A stretch of 64,000 bases of DNA from Strobilurus pachycystidiatus (GCA_019915135.1 JAHLMK010000006.1:1860001-1924000), one strand, 5' to 3'. Shown: positions 31,401 through 42,706, numbered from the stretch's first letter. The notes: a model not told the origin generated them from the sequence alone. Made by a program: numbers and translations.

Positions 31401-32109
31401 CAGCTGTGCAATCTTGGCACGGTATGGCTTGGAGGGCGAGTCCGGGGGCTTTTTAGCGCGAGTATTTGCCAGGGCCTGCCGTGCCTTTACGAGGTTGTTC
31501 TTTTGACGGTTCGACTGGCCTTTACGGCGCCGTAAATCGGTGCTTTGCAGCTCTGAATCCATGGTTCCAGTAAGGTTGGTCGACATTCACGTGTCAGAAG
31601 TGCCGGGCAGCGCTCAGATTATCGAGAGGATGAGTATAGGTGTTTTCGACGCGTTTTCGTATCCTTCCTGGGGCGTGAACGCAAGAGAGTAAGTTTTTGC
31701 CTGTTTTTGCCGCGACGGGGAACGGTCCGTCACATATGCGTCACACTAATTAAGGACGCGATCGTGACATCAAAGCCATCCGAGAAATTTCTAGCCATAG
31801 GAATTTACTATCCACACAAATCCAACGTAGAAATTTTACAAATAGCTTCTATTCCACTACCTGTTGACCGCTTTTCTTGACATCTACCGTATAAGTTGGG
31901 AATCATAGTATTATACAGTCAAACTATGACATTTCCGGGCCAAAATCAAAAAAGTGGTCAACAGGCGATGTTGCCAGACCTGCCGAATGTGTTTCTGTGC
32001 GCTTACCTTGACCGGATCTGGTGTGGTTAAGCGCAAAAAAATCGGCTTCACCCTATAGCACGGGAGACGCCCTTACCAAACAAAGCCACACAAGTCTCTC
32101 TTTGGAGAC
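28474..32109 (-). mobile_element. 3.6-kb insertion with a transposase-like gene splitting the reductase
   Basis: The block separates the T and R parts of one reductase on the same strand. It carries one two-exon gene (28,714-31,586) and is bracketed by the 18-bp inverted repeat at 28,456/32,110. The noncoding right part (31,600-32,070) is AT-richer than its surroundings. I could not find longer terminal inverted repeats or a clean direct target duplication, so the exact ends and element class are open. Confidence 0.55.
28714..31586 (-). CDS. Transposase-like protein of an abundant agaric family, 938 aa
   Basis: Two exons (31,586-30,809 and 30,752-28,714) join in phase to 939 codons. Residues 1-170 are a basic coiled coil (long Lys/Arg/Glu heptads, for example LEARNIALEKKLRVQQQKRR). 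Residues about 200-255 resemble a helix-turn-helix (IQQIAAMMGKRVNRVMSTWT). The intron falls just before TPDLTYSSDGTSHLHIEYVS, a possible first Asp of an RNase-H-like fold; FVWGGCCMHKDLNTIKGGD and PLLLANKDNAAVL follow near the middle, FYLALDDVPTITEW later, and NDFNEGALGAMRVWMR near the C-terminal third. A Lys/Glu-rich tail ends it. I recall such proteins as widespread, uncharacterised and repeated in agaric genomes; assignment as a DDE-type transposase is inference. The frame is intact. Confidence 0.6.
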
Positions 32110-32543
32110 GATTGCACCTCCCCATTGACAACCAGCTCTGCCCCGGCCGGTTCCTGTAGAGCATACTTCCTAACCATTGCATGCATAGCAGCCGTCCTCG
32201 ACTGTTCATCGACACGTTTCCAACAAGCGAGGTCTGATATGAATGTCGTCAGTTTTGCAATGGTCGGATGGGTGTACACGAAGTCATGCGGGGCCCCGAG
32301 ACGAGTATCGAATTCGGTCGAGTCGCGGAGAGCACGAAGCAAAGTGTTGTGTATCCGGCTTGCTTGTAGAGTATCGCATCCTTGTTGAAAAACATCGTCA
32401 TCGTCCATGATTGACCTCGATATGACCGTCGTAACAACGGTTCGCACAAAAGCCTTCGTTGATATTTCGTCCCATGTAGCCGGCGGAGGTATGTCCACCT
32501 CACTAACAGTCTCTCTTGCCCGTTCATATTGGTCTGTGACCAC
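32073..32543 (-). pseudogene. Thiolation-domain half of the split reductase, Ser-to-Thr at the carrier site
   Basis: The minus-strand reading contains MDDDDVFQQGCDTLQASRIHN, aligning with DDDDFFQHGCDSLKATWIRN of the intact reductase, followed by FVYTHPTIAKLTTFISDLAC and AMHAMVRKYALQEP. The phosphopantetheine Ser is replaced by Thr (codon at 32,370-32,372). Homology ends at the linker NGEVQSS, where the insertion begins. Upstream, the remains of the link to the adenylation domain contain stops in the frame expected. With the R half at 27,193-28,471 this is one broken gene. Confidence 0.75.
32110..32127 (-). repeat. 18-bp inverted repeat, right arm, at the edge of the insertion
   Basis: Exact reverse complement of 28,456-28,473; it lies in the T-domain linker of the split reductase. 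Confidence 0.8.
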
Positions 32544-33007
32544 CGTTTCCCTGATATGACTTGAGCAGTGGCGAAAGTCGGGTGAGGGGATTGACCTACC
32601 GTGCGTATTGTTTAGTCGAGCGCCAGATCGAATTCTGTGGCTCCATGGCCATGATCATCTGGTGGCACAAGCGTCAGTTACCTATTGCATCCTTTTGAAG
32701 AACGGTACCACCGGCCTTCATCGAGCGCGAATGCTGCAGAGCATGGGTATAAATTGCCATTATCGTCGGCCTGACATCAAACTCAGTATCGTTTGGCACT
32801 TATATCATTGAAGCTCACCAGATGGTATTCCCCAAAATCTTTCGGCTTCGCGAAATCGCTGGAAAAGGGGAATGCGGGGCCCGTCACAGGAGAGGGCGAC
32901 ACTATCTGTCTGATTATCAGTTGCGATGCACATCCGTATTGTTATAAATTCATGCCTGAAAGGCGACGGTGATTAAGATCACCCGGTAATAAGTTAGGAC
33001 TAAGCTG

Positions 33008-33611
33008 TCAATAAACGTCTGCATGATACTGTACTACCTTTCGATTACGACGGTCCTTGGGGAGCTCTTCGTTATCATATTGGGGAAGGTTCGAAGGTAC
33101 AGCACTGGGCAGACGTTCCGAATCGGCGGAACCAACGTTACCCGGCCATGAGACCGACAGAAAAGTATTGAAACTTGCATCATCTCGCCGGATGAGAAGC
33201 CATGGCCGAGGGAAGCCCAGTGCTAAGATTATACTATGGACATGCTGCTGCTTGTCAGAAGACGCGTCAATCAGCTTTTACATCTTACAAGCAGTCACAG
33301 GCCATAGACTTACCTGGTCCTGCCCGGAGTCCCTTGTCGCACATTACCTCAACGCCACCCCGCTCGATGTACCACATATTTCCGTTCAATATCTCATGAT
33401 ATTCTCGCGCTGATGGGTCGGATCTTCGCACTATATTCCAGGTTCAAAACGAGGATAGAGGCCACCAGACTCAGTCTCGCTTCCAGCGTGGATGGTAATA
33501 CTCACGGTCGTCGATGCACCGAGTCATGTAGTGCTCAAGATTCTGCAGGGAACAAGGAGCACAAGGGTCACTTATGTAGTCGTCGTCGGTTTGGAAATCC
33601 GTGTGTCCCAT
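33008..33611 (-). CDS. Hypothetical protein, at least three exons
   Basis: I do not recognise the family. Minus-strand reading from about 33,611: MGHTDFQTDDDYISDPCAPC...MTRCIDD, an intron with GTGAGT donor, then QYHEILNGNMWYIERGGVEV...GLRAGPG, an intron with GTAAGT donor (near 33,318), then HVHSIILALGFPRPWLLIRR...NLPQYDNEELPKDRRNRK and a stop at 33,008. The exons have protein-like composition and good splice sites. The true start may lie further up in a separate exon, because an acceptor (TTTCTCAG) directly precedes the first frame. It lies next to the duplicated kinase-like zone, so it could also be a gene fragment. Confidence 0.4.
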
Positions 33612-33689
33612 TCCGATACATGGAAGTATCTGAGAAAGGAGAGGCAACCCGGTGCTTGTGAGTTGTCGATCATAAGAACCCGTCCGGAA

Positions 33690-34060
33690 TGATGCGCACA
33701 CTTCACCCTATCAAGGCAACGCGGCTCTTAATAGGGCAAGTCCCGCCGGCGGAGATTATGCTTGCTTGGCTACATCCCCAACGGCGGTCAGTCGAAATTG
33801 TCTGGTTTAATATTCGGCCGCCATCTGCATCCATGCCGACCACGACGGCCACTCTCTCTACGACCAACATCCGTCTCAAAGCGACGTTTCGCGAGACACA
33901 GAGCTAGCGACGCTCTTTCCGCCTCCTTCACCTCCAAGGCAGCAGCGCATTTGCTAAAAATGTCGCTCTTCTAGATCTCATCTCGCTGTGTGCTGGACGA
34001 GCCTTATATACGCGAAGCGTTGACAGTCGAGCAGGATGTCAGTAGCTGGGCGTAAGTACG
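33690..34060 (+). repeat. Repeat unit 1 (diverged, 5' part only)
   Basis: This stretch is a diverged copy of the sequence at 36,815-37,140 and 40,150-40,500: shared AAGTCCCGCCGGCGG, ATGCTTGGCTACATC-like, GACGACGGCC and CTACGACCA blocks, ending near GCGTTGACAGTCGAGCAGG. The three copies each lie upstream (plus sense) of a kinase-like gene or a reductase scrap. Confidence 0.65.
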
Positions 34061-34313
34061 TCAAGTAACTGTACGCGGAATGTCACAACACTGATTCGGT
34101 GGCGGAAAGCTTCTGTGGAAGACTGAAGGGAGTACAAGAGAGGGTGTGGATCATCTGGAGGTGCATTGCAGTGAGTAAGGGCACAACGGGAATAGTATAT
34201 GGTGAAACAAAAGCTATCATAGTAGTAGTAGATAGAAGTATAACGTCCTTGGGAAGGAGGGTTTCGGGTTCAGGGGAAAAGAGTGACAGAAAGCAATAGT
34301 CAGTACTGGCAAG

Positions 34314-35814
34314 TTATTGAAGGTATACAGGGGAGCCTTTACGATATTGTTTTTGAACTATATAGCGTCAATACAGCATCCATATCACGTCTGCAAATAC
34401 GTACTTGGTTTGTTGAAAGTCATAAGCACTTCGCGCTCGAGACCCTCTGGACTGAGCAGACTGCACATTGCATTGTAGCGGGATAGTGCGACGGCAGCTG
34501 TAGGTCTATTCTCGCTGACTTCATCCATCATAGCATCGAGAAGCGGATCCAGGTCCGGAATAGCGAAACCCATACACTAACATGATATTAGATTCATTTC
34601 GAGACGAAGAACGAGGACGTACCCGCAGCTTGTATCCGAAATGGTCAGCAAACTCATAGATGTCCCGTTGTCGAGCAGCCTCCATCTCTGCCTCGCTCGA
34701 GATATATTCGGATGATACAACACCTTTGTGACGAGGTCCCATTTTTGCGACCTCAAAGTCTATGAACGCATATCTGCATTCAGGTCCACGAACACCAGCA
34801 AAGCAGCCTTCGAATCGCGATCTTGGTACAAGCACGTCCACTGCAGTGTTTTGAGTGTGGGTGTCTCCGTGCGTCATGTCGTGTCCATGGATGAAAGCGA
34901 GACTCTGTGGTGGAAAGTCAATGAGTGATCATACTCGTCATGTTTATGTTCACCTGGAAGAAGCCCTGGCCAAAGCGCACCAGTTCCTCAACCTTCACAA
35001 AATCAGCATCTATCGAACAATCCCACCTGTGGCGAGATGGGTCACAAGCACCAGAAGTTTTTGTTAATGAGCACTTACCGCGGCATCACCACAAAAATTT
35101 GGTCAACGAAGCTCAGAGATTCGATGATAGGTATGGTGAGATTCCGAGGGTCACTCCTCAAGGAGTCAGAGGACAGAATCCGGAGCGCCTGTAGCTCTCT
35201 GCTTGGTTCAAGACCAGATACCGCTCTTTGCGCCGGTCAGTAACCGCAGCAGTCGACGTTTGAACGTTTGTTGACGATTACTCACTTGATGACAACGTCG
35301 CGACCTTTATTATCTCGGGCTGACCAAACCCTCGGTTGCTTGGAAGTATCGTAAGTCAGTGATATGACGTATTGTGTGAATAGGCGCGAGAACGTACATA
35401 GAACATGAATGCTGCGTCAGAGCTCGTCTTGTAGAGAGAACGCGCATAAGGAAAGACTGGCGGTTCGGTACAATTGATCCCCTTGGGGCTCGGAACGAGA
35501 TCCCCGTAAATGTCGTCTGGATTCGACATAACGTACAAATCATACCCTTTTGATGCGAAGAAAGGCGCCAAGAAGCGCCAAGTATACATGAATCGCTTTC
35601 TGTCTGGCTCGAAGTCTTCTGAACGATCACTTTTGACAAAGGTCTGATAGCCGTTTGTAGGATAATTCCACAACCAGGAGCGAACTGTCCAGTACAGCGA
35701 CCCGTAGAGTCCATCAAACCGAACAATGCGGAGTGGTCTGAGAAGGAACGTAGCACCCGCGGCACTGCCGAGGAGAGAGACAGATATAGCGACCCAGGTC
35801 TTCATGGTGGGCAA
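34314..35814 (-). CDS. Kinase-like protein, copy 1, with DFE in place of DFG
   Basis: Several minus-strand exons. Exon 1 (35,814-35,398) starts MPTMKTWVAISVSLLGSAAG, a membrane anchor or signal-like segment, then a Trp/Tyr-rich region. Later exons give QPRVWSARDNKGRDVVIK (beta-strand Lys), SRELQALRIL, FVVMPR (hinge), FGQGFFQSLAFIHGHDMTHGDTHTQN (HGD catalytic loop) and AFIDFEVAKMGPR where a DFG motif is expected. The end is a short exon with PVYLQ and a stop at 34,314. This is the aberrant agaric protein-kinase-like group. The paralog at 38,596-40,095 keeps DFG, so magnesium binding and activity may be lost here. Substrate unknown. Confidence 0.7.
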
Positions 35815-36800
35815 CGACTGAGTGGGAAGTTCATGTTGCTATTTGTTTGTGCTGATGGAAGTCTCGGGATTTGCCACTTTCGGGCATTGTCCGGGCACGC
35901 CCAGCCAGTGCCAGGTGCCGGTGCCTGCATCGTAACGGTACTTCGACTCATACCCGACGGTCTACCTTTAGGGTGGCTATGACTGTCGGGTATGAGACTA
36001 CCTGCATCGCGCATCGGACCCGAACCCAAAGAGATCATCTGTACCTTCCCGACAACTGCAGTCTCAACCGCGTACCATTTCAGTTGTACAGTACAGATCT
36101 GTCAATGGGGGCTCTTTTGACCTCTCTTACATATCAGGTGTCAACTTCCTTTAGGATATCTCCATTGACCTGCCACTCTCTCCTACTATCCTTGTCGAAT
36201 TGCAAGCAATATTGATAATACTGGCACGTCTCGTCAACGTGTATCAATGATGAAAGGAAGAGTGACATACACCTTGCCTTTCATATTGACTGGCATAGCT
36301 CTCCTTGACTACCGCAGTCTCCCCCGCAAGATATGTTCGATTCGTAGTTTTTAAGTCCTTGATGAGAGCCACTTTGGTGTCTTTATCGTACTAGAAGCAA
36401 TATCAACGGACATCCCAATCCAAGTCACGGCACAAACTCTGGGTGGCATGGTGAGTAGCAGTGATGGTGAATGCGAGGGGGAAAGCACAGGTGCGGATAA
36501 TAGATGGTTCCTGGATGGGTGCCAGTCTATAAGTACCGGCCTCAGTACTCGAAGTAAGTTGAGCGTTCACTCCACACGGCCACAAGTTTCAACGTCCGCT
36601 CATTAGACGCACAAGAAGCCAACTCCCAAAACACCGGCATCACAGTTCAGACTCCTCCAGGTTCTCACGTCTCCTCAAAGATGTCATGGAGGGGAGTGTC
36701 ACATAGACAAGAGCGGTCGAACGAGCATCACCAGAGTACTTACTGTACCAGGAATGGGCAACACAACGTCAAACCTCCGATCATAGATGCGCTATGATGC
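35815..36800. other. Spacer, nothing recognised
   Basis: No gene was seen. The region separates duplicated unit 1 from unit 2 and has no close second copy in the window. Confidence 0.4.
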
Positions 36801-36814
36801 GCTCACATCCACCC

Positions 36815-38265
36815 AATCAAGATAGCGCGGCATCCTGAAAGGGAAAGTCCCGCCGGCGGGAATTTATGTATGCTTGGTAACATCTCACGCGTTTGCCTTT
36901 CACCACCATCATCCATGGCGACAACGACGGCCGCTTTTTCTACGACCAGCAACCGTCCCGCCGTCTTGCAAAATGGTATCCCCCTCGCAGCAGCTCATTC
37001 GCCGGAATCTTTGAAATCGTCCAACCCTTCTCGTCTCGCTGGCACCAGGCTGGGTGCTGGTCGAGCCTTCCATATATAACGCGCAGCGTCGACAGCCGAG
37101 CAGGCTTGAGTCGTCTGGGAACGATAAGCGAGTCACTGGTCGATTCCTTAGACATACGGCGACCCCCCACTGCAGGCGCAAGCATCTTCCAGCGCGACAT
37201 CCCGTGTTCCGCCTCTCCATGGCTCACTTGGATTATACCAGATCCTCGGCTGGAACACGCAGAACGGCTCTACTCATCCTGCTTTCATGTTCGCGACGGA
37301 GGATGGCCCGCTCGGCACAATATCAAACTCCTCTGGTGGGTATTCCACAAGTACTTTTGAATATCGTCTGACATCGCCTACCAGTTTTAAGTTGGACGGC
37401 ATTTCTCCTCATTCGTGCGGCGCAGAGCGAGCAACAGCCCCAACATGGACCCTTCGGCCGTCGCGACTTATGCGGGTTCGATTTGGCCGTGCTAGCTCCA
37501 TGGATAGGAAATCCACAGCTGCCCTGGACTGTGCGTTGTCTCCTCTCCGACATTCTTAGCCTTTCTTGACCCTCATGACTAGGCCCCCTCCATGGGAACT
37601 AGATATGTGGCATAGACGATGTACCATTGAATTGGGTCCGAGTCCAGATACCGTGCCCTCGCCACCGCGCAATCGAAATTAGCACACCGGGACGAATGGA
37701 GCGACACCTCCATCCGGTACATATGGCCGTCGTCTTTCAGATCCCTTTCGACTCCATCACCGAACATCCTGAACACGGCTGCGACAGTCCTCGCGCCTTG
37801 TCGACCCATAACTTCTGCCGAACTTGGTCTTGACAAGAAGAACAAGCTTGTCTAGACCCACTAGACGATTTCGGGGGTGACGGAAGCCCTGTTCTCGATC
37901 GTTCATGGGCCTCAGATTGCTGCGAGTGACCCTCGGAGGCTCGTCGAAGGGGGTGTCTTCTGAGTATACGACACCATCGAGCGACCTGGGCAACTGAGTC
38001 GTTGCGAGGCAGCACGAAGTGGTCGAGACCAGGGGACTTGACGTCGGCCTCCTGCTATCGAAGAAGCTTCATTCTCTAGAGATGTAATCATCATATCGAA
38101 AACGTTGCCGGTATGCTTCCTGCGGCTCATTATGTCTTGAGACCACTATACAGCCGATATAAAAGGTCTCGCATACTATCTGGACCGTATCTCATCAGGC
38201 GTTTTCACACCCATCTTGGCGTTACGTCGATTTCAACTTCGGAGTGTCCTTTCGTAGACTTTGCG
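36815..38265 (+). repeat. Repeat unit 2, with reductase scrap at its end
   Basis: The unit is near-identical to 40,150-41,640, with a highly conserved core at 36,900-37,380 versus 40,255-40,735. It contains a plus-strand frame (36,893-37,360) containing HGDNDGRFFYDQQPSRRLAK, and in another frame MATTTAAFSTTSNRPAVLQN; neither is recognisable. At its end (about 38,196-38,262) the sequence resembles the reductase exon encoding SWRVDLDFGVSL, present more fully in unit 3. It is probably a duplicated remnant of several genes rather than one gene. Confidence 0.65.
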
Positions 38266-38595
38266 GAACCTCATCGCGTTGGCTGGGTGCTACGTGACGA
38301 GTAGTGCCGAATATCCAAGTCAGTGCTATACGTCGACACGGGCTCGGTCGCATTACAAAACACTGGTGGCGGGAGCCTCTGTGGAAGGCCGACGAGTGTA
38401 CAGGAGAGGATGGGCCTGGTATCTTAATCTGGATTATGTGGAAGGCCCTTGGTGAAAAAGGGCACGATAGGCATAGTACATGGTAAACAAGAGCTACTAT
38501 GGTAGTAGATAGAAGGCTAATGTCATTGAGAAAGAGAATTGCGGGTCCAGGGAAAAATAGCGACAGAACTCAACAGTCAGTACGTACTGGCAAGT

Positions 38596-40095
38596 TATTG
38601 AAGGTATACAGGGGGGCCTTCACGATATTGTTTTTGATCTACATATTGTCAATATAGAATCCATGTCACGTCTGCAAATACGTACCTGGGTCGTTGAAAG
38701 TCATAAGCACTTCGCGCTCAAGATCCTCTGGACTGAGCAGACTGCACATTGCATTGTAGCGGGATAGTGAGACGGCAGCCGTAGGTCTATTCTCGCTAAC
38801 TTCATCCATCATAGCATCGAGAAGCGGATCCAACTCCGGGATAGCAAAACTCATACACTAACACGATGTCAGATTCATTTCGAGACAAGGAACGAGAACG
38901 TACCCGCAGCTTGGATCCGAATTGGTCAGCAAACTCATAGATTTCCCGTCGTCGAGCAGCCTCCATCTCTGCCTCGCTCGAGATATATTCGGATGATACA
39001 ACACCTTCGTGACGAGGTCCCATTTTTGCGACCCCAAAGTCTATGAACGCATATCTGCATTCAGGTCCACGAACACCAGCAAAGCAGCTTTCGAATGATC
39101 TTGGTACAAGCACGTCCACCGCAGTGTTTGAAGTGTGGGTGTCTCCGTGCGTCATGTCTTGTTCATGAATGAAAGCGAGACTCTGGGGAGGGAAGTCAAT
39201 GAGTAATCCTACTCAGAATGATTATGTTCACCTGGAAAAAGCCCTGGCCAAAGCGGACCAGTTCCCCAACCTTCACAAAATCGGCATCTATTGATAAATC
39301 CCACCTGTGGCATTGGTCACTAAGTACAAACACCAGAAGTCTTCGTCATTGAAGACTTACCGCGGCATCACCACAAAAATCTGGTCAACGAAGCTTAGAG
39401 TTTCGATGATAGGTATGGTGAGATTCCGAGGGTCGCTCCTCAAGGCGTCAGAAGACAGAATCCGGAGCGCCTGTAGCTCTCTGCTTGGTTGAAGCCCAGA
39501 TACCGCTCTTTGCGTCGTTTAGTGACCGCAACAGTCAACGTTTAACATTCGTTGACGATGGCTCACTTGATGGCAACGTCGCGGCCTTTATTGTCTCGGG
39601 CTGCCCAAACCCTCGGTTGCTTCGATGTATCGTGTGTCAGTGACATGACGGATTGTGTGAATAGGCGCGAGAACGTACATAGAACATGAATGCTGCGTCA
39701 GAGTTCGTCTTGTAGAGAGAGCGCGCATAAGGAAAGACTGGCGATTTGGTACAATTGATCCCCTTTGGGCTCGGAACGAGATCCCCATAGATGTCGTTTG
39801 GATTCGACATAACGTACAAATCATACCCTTTCGATGCGAAGAAAGGAGCCAAGAAGCGCCAAGTATACAAGAATAGCTTTCTGTCCGGCTCGAAGTCTTC
39901 TGAACGACCACTTTTGATAAAGGTCTGATAGCCTTTTGTAGGATAGTTCCACAACCAGGAGCGGACTGTCCAGTACAGCGACCCGTAGAGTCCATCAAAC
40001 CGAACAATGCGGAGTGGCCGAATGAGGAACGTTGCACCCGCGGCACTGCCAAGGAGAGAGACAGATATAGCGACCCAGGTCTTCATGGTGGGCAA
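38596..40095 (-). CDS. Kinase-like protein, copy 2
   Basis: A close paralog of 34,314-35,814 with the same exon plan. Exon 1 starts at 40,095 with MPTMKTWVAISVSLLGSAAG; the catalytic region reads MTHGDTHTSN and AFIDFGVAKMGPRHEG, so the HGD loop and a normal DFG motif are both present. The last short exon ends EGPPVYLQ, stop at 38,596. No disabling change was seen. The N-terminal hydrophobic stretch suggests membrane association. Agaric genomes hold many such kinase-like genes; the role is unknown. Confidence 0.72.
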
Positions 40096-40149
40096 GGATA
40101 AAGCAACACAACGCTCAACCTCCGATCAGGTGTGCGCTATGATGCGCTC

Positions 40150-41545
40150 ACATTCGCCCAAACAAGATAACGCGGCATCCTGAAGGGGTAAGTCACGCCG
40201 GCGGGGATTTATATGCTTGGCTACATCCCTCACCCAGCCCTCACCCTTTTGGCTTTCACCACCATCATTCATGGCGACAACGACGGCCGCTTTTTCTACG
40301 ACCAGCAACCGTCCCGCCGTCTTGCAAAATGGTATCCCCCTCGCAGCAGCTCATTCGCCGGAATCTTTGAAATCGTCCAACCCTTCTCGTCTCGCTGGCA
40401 CCAGGCTGGGTGCTGGTCGAGCCTTCCATATATAACGCGCAGCGTCGACAGCCGAGCAGGCTTGAGTCGTCTGGGAACGATAAGCGAGTCACTGGTCGAT
40501 TCCTTAGACATACGGCGACCCCCCACTGCAGGCGCAAGCATCTTCCAGCGCGACATCCCGTGTTCCGCCTCTCCATGGCTCACTTGGATTACCCCAGATC
40601 CTCGGCTGGAACACGCAGAACGGCTCTACTCATTCTGCTTTCATGTTCGCGACGGAAGATGGCCAGTTCGGCACAATATCAAACTCCTCTGGTGGGTATT
40701 CCACAAGTAGTCTTGTATATCGTCTGACATCGCCTACCAGTGTTAGGTTGGACGGCACTTTTCTTCATTCGTGCGGCGCAGAGCGAGCGCGACAGTCCAA
40801 CATATGGACATTCGGCCGTTGCGACCTATGCGGGTTCCTTTTGACAGTGCATGGTACTGCTGGTTCCTTGGATAGGGGATGCACAGCTGCTTTGGACCGT
40901 GCGTTGTCTCCTCTCATAAATGCTTAATCTTAATCAAATCTCATTACCAGACCTCTCCCATAGGAATCTGCTATGCGCTGTACGATGAAATCGCCTCCGG
41001 ATACCGTGCCCTCGTGCCCTCGCCACCGCGCAAACAGACATAGCACCTCGGGGCGGCTGGAGCGACACTCCCGTCCAGTACTACGTACAGGCCGTCGTCT
41101 TCCAGGTCCTTTCCGATGTCATCACCGATGCACACGGCTGCGACAGTCTTCGCGCCTTGTGGATCACAACACCCTTGTGCGCAATCCGCCGGACGTGACC
41201 TAGTCAAAGGGGACACGACGAATCACAGCCTTTACACCCCAACTTTTGTTGTCTATTTTCCATGGGACTCATCGCTGCAAGGACACTTTGACGATGGGAG
41301 GCGCTGGGGACGACGCACTCGTTGAAGGCGGTGTTACATGAGCATGCGACGCCATCGAGCGACCTGGGCAAGTGGAGTTGTTACGAGGCAGCACGAAGCG
41401 GACATGACGCCTGCTTCCTGCTATCGAAGAGGCTTCATGGGATGACTCTTCCTCGCAGACGTTGCCGGTATGCTTCCTGCGACTCCTGATGTATCGTAAT
41501 CGCTCATACCGATTTAGACGAGAAGGTGTCGCATATCATCCATAG
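40150..41545 (+). repeat. Repeat unit 3
   Basis: A near-identical copy of unit 2. The 165-residue plus-strand frame (40,213-40,710) is conserved except that it stops a few codons earlier, because one base change creates TAG. Conservation at DNA level covers coding and noncoding parts alike, which points to recent duplication rather than to selection on a protein. Confidence 0.65.
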
Positions 41546-41900
41546 TGACTGCCAGTGCCATGGTCAAATCGCTAGGCTTCGTGATTTCACGTCCATCTTG
41601 GCGAGTCGATCTCGACTTCGGAGTGTCCCTTCGTGATTGGAGGGTCTCCTCGAGTTTGCTGTTGCCTCCGGCACGTGTGACTTTCATCAGTTCTATCAGT
41701 GTTTTCTTCAGTATGTCGTGCAGCTATGGAATGCCCTTTCTTGCTCATCATCTGCAGAGTCACCTTTCGACATCGCACTTATAGAGGACCTCGTTGACTC
41801 TAGGGACGTTGCAGGAGGAGGGTATGGCCCATCCAAGTGGTTCGCAGAGAAGCTTCCTCGCAACCCCAGACTTGGTGTATTAATATGTTCGAATGGGGGC
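41545..41900 (+). pseudogene. Plus-strand fragment of an adenylate-forming reductase
   Basis: Two neighbouring frames give pieces of the R domain: SWRVDLDFGVSLRDW...ARVTFISSISVFF, aligning with AWRVDFNLELSSFEP...HLTFISSISVFA of the intact gene, and then GYGPSKWFAEKLPRNPRLGV, aligning with GYGASKWVAEELIRTAPGLKY. The pieces are in their original order with remnants of an intron between. No start, T or A domain is present. The orientation is opposite to the other copies. Confidence 0.7.
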
Positions 41901-42292
41901 TACGTGTCGTCGTATTGTGGCGAGGAAGATATCGAGTCTTTTTAGCTGGTCGCTTGGAAGTATTCGACGCTTGGAGGAGAATGATGTTCGATTGTGGATT
42001 GTTCATCGGCGTAGGATAGGGTCGATATAATACGCGATGGACACTATATTGTACGTACCTTGCAGGCTATGTTGAGTTTGGGTACTTATAATCTTACAGT
42101 AGCTTAGAATGCGCCGTCTTAAACTCCGCCTCATACAAGATCTATGATGCTATAACTTAGACATCTATCACCCGAGCGCAATGGAAACGATCGTATGACG
42201 CATTCCTGCTCCAAGCCTCCAACGGATGCTGGGATATAAGAACCTCTGCTCATTTTCGGCCTCCGTACTTTACATCACCCAGAACTACAAAC

Positions 42293-42706
42293 ATGCCACA
42301 CAAATTCGAACAAGGGGCTGCTTCCAGCAAGGCGATTAAGAAGGAGGTGCAGGTATGTGGCGCACAGACCATGTCAAGTTGGTATGTATGCTAATCACGG
42401 CGACCAGGCCAAAGGCCTCGGCGTCCCACAATCCACAGGACATGCGCATGGCACTGAAGTCTTTCGGGATGCGCCATCCATCACTGATGCCCCGAATGAG
42501 CCTGACATGAACTTCGAGGACGTCAAGAATCCACATTCTGCCGGTACCGACTCCAAGGTCGGTGCCGCAGGTGCTACGGGCACTTTAGAGGTTACTGGAG
42601 GCGCGCCCGTGAGTCGATTCATCCCTTCCGCAGGCGATAGCCATCTCATTCACAATGGCGACTCGTGCAGACGGCGAATGTTCCTCCAGAGACAAAGGAC
42701 TTTTAG
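42293..42706 (+). CDS. Small hydrophilic protein, 98 aa
   Basis: Three exons (42,293-42,352; 42,408-42,608; 42,671-42,706) sum to 99 codons in phase. The protein starts MPHKFEQGAASSKAIKKEVQ and continues AKGLGVPQSTGHAHGTEVF, TDAPNEPDMNFEDVKNPHS, VGAAGATGTLEVTGGAP and ends TANVPPETKDF. There is no signal peptide, no membrane segment and no cysteine. Gly/Ala/charged composition resembles stress or desiccation-type hydrophilic proteins, but I do not recognise a family. Splice sites and phases are clean and a short 5' leader follows a region with a TATA-like ATATAAG at 42,233-42,239, so it is probably expressed. Confidence 0.65.

Noticed and set aside
36893..37360. 155-165 codon plus-strand frames repeated at 40,213-40,710 as real genes
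   Set aside because: DNA is conserved equally in all frames, one copy has an earlier stop, and no family is recognised; treated as part of a duplicated repeat unit.
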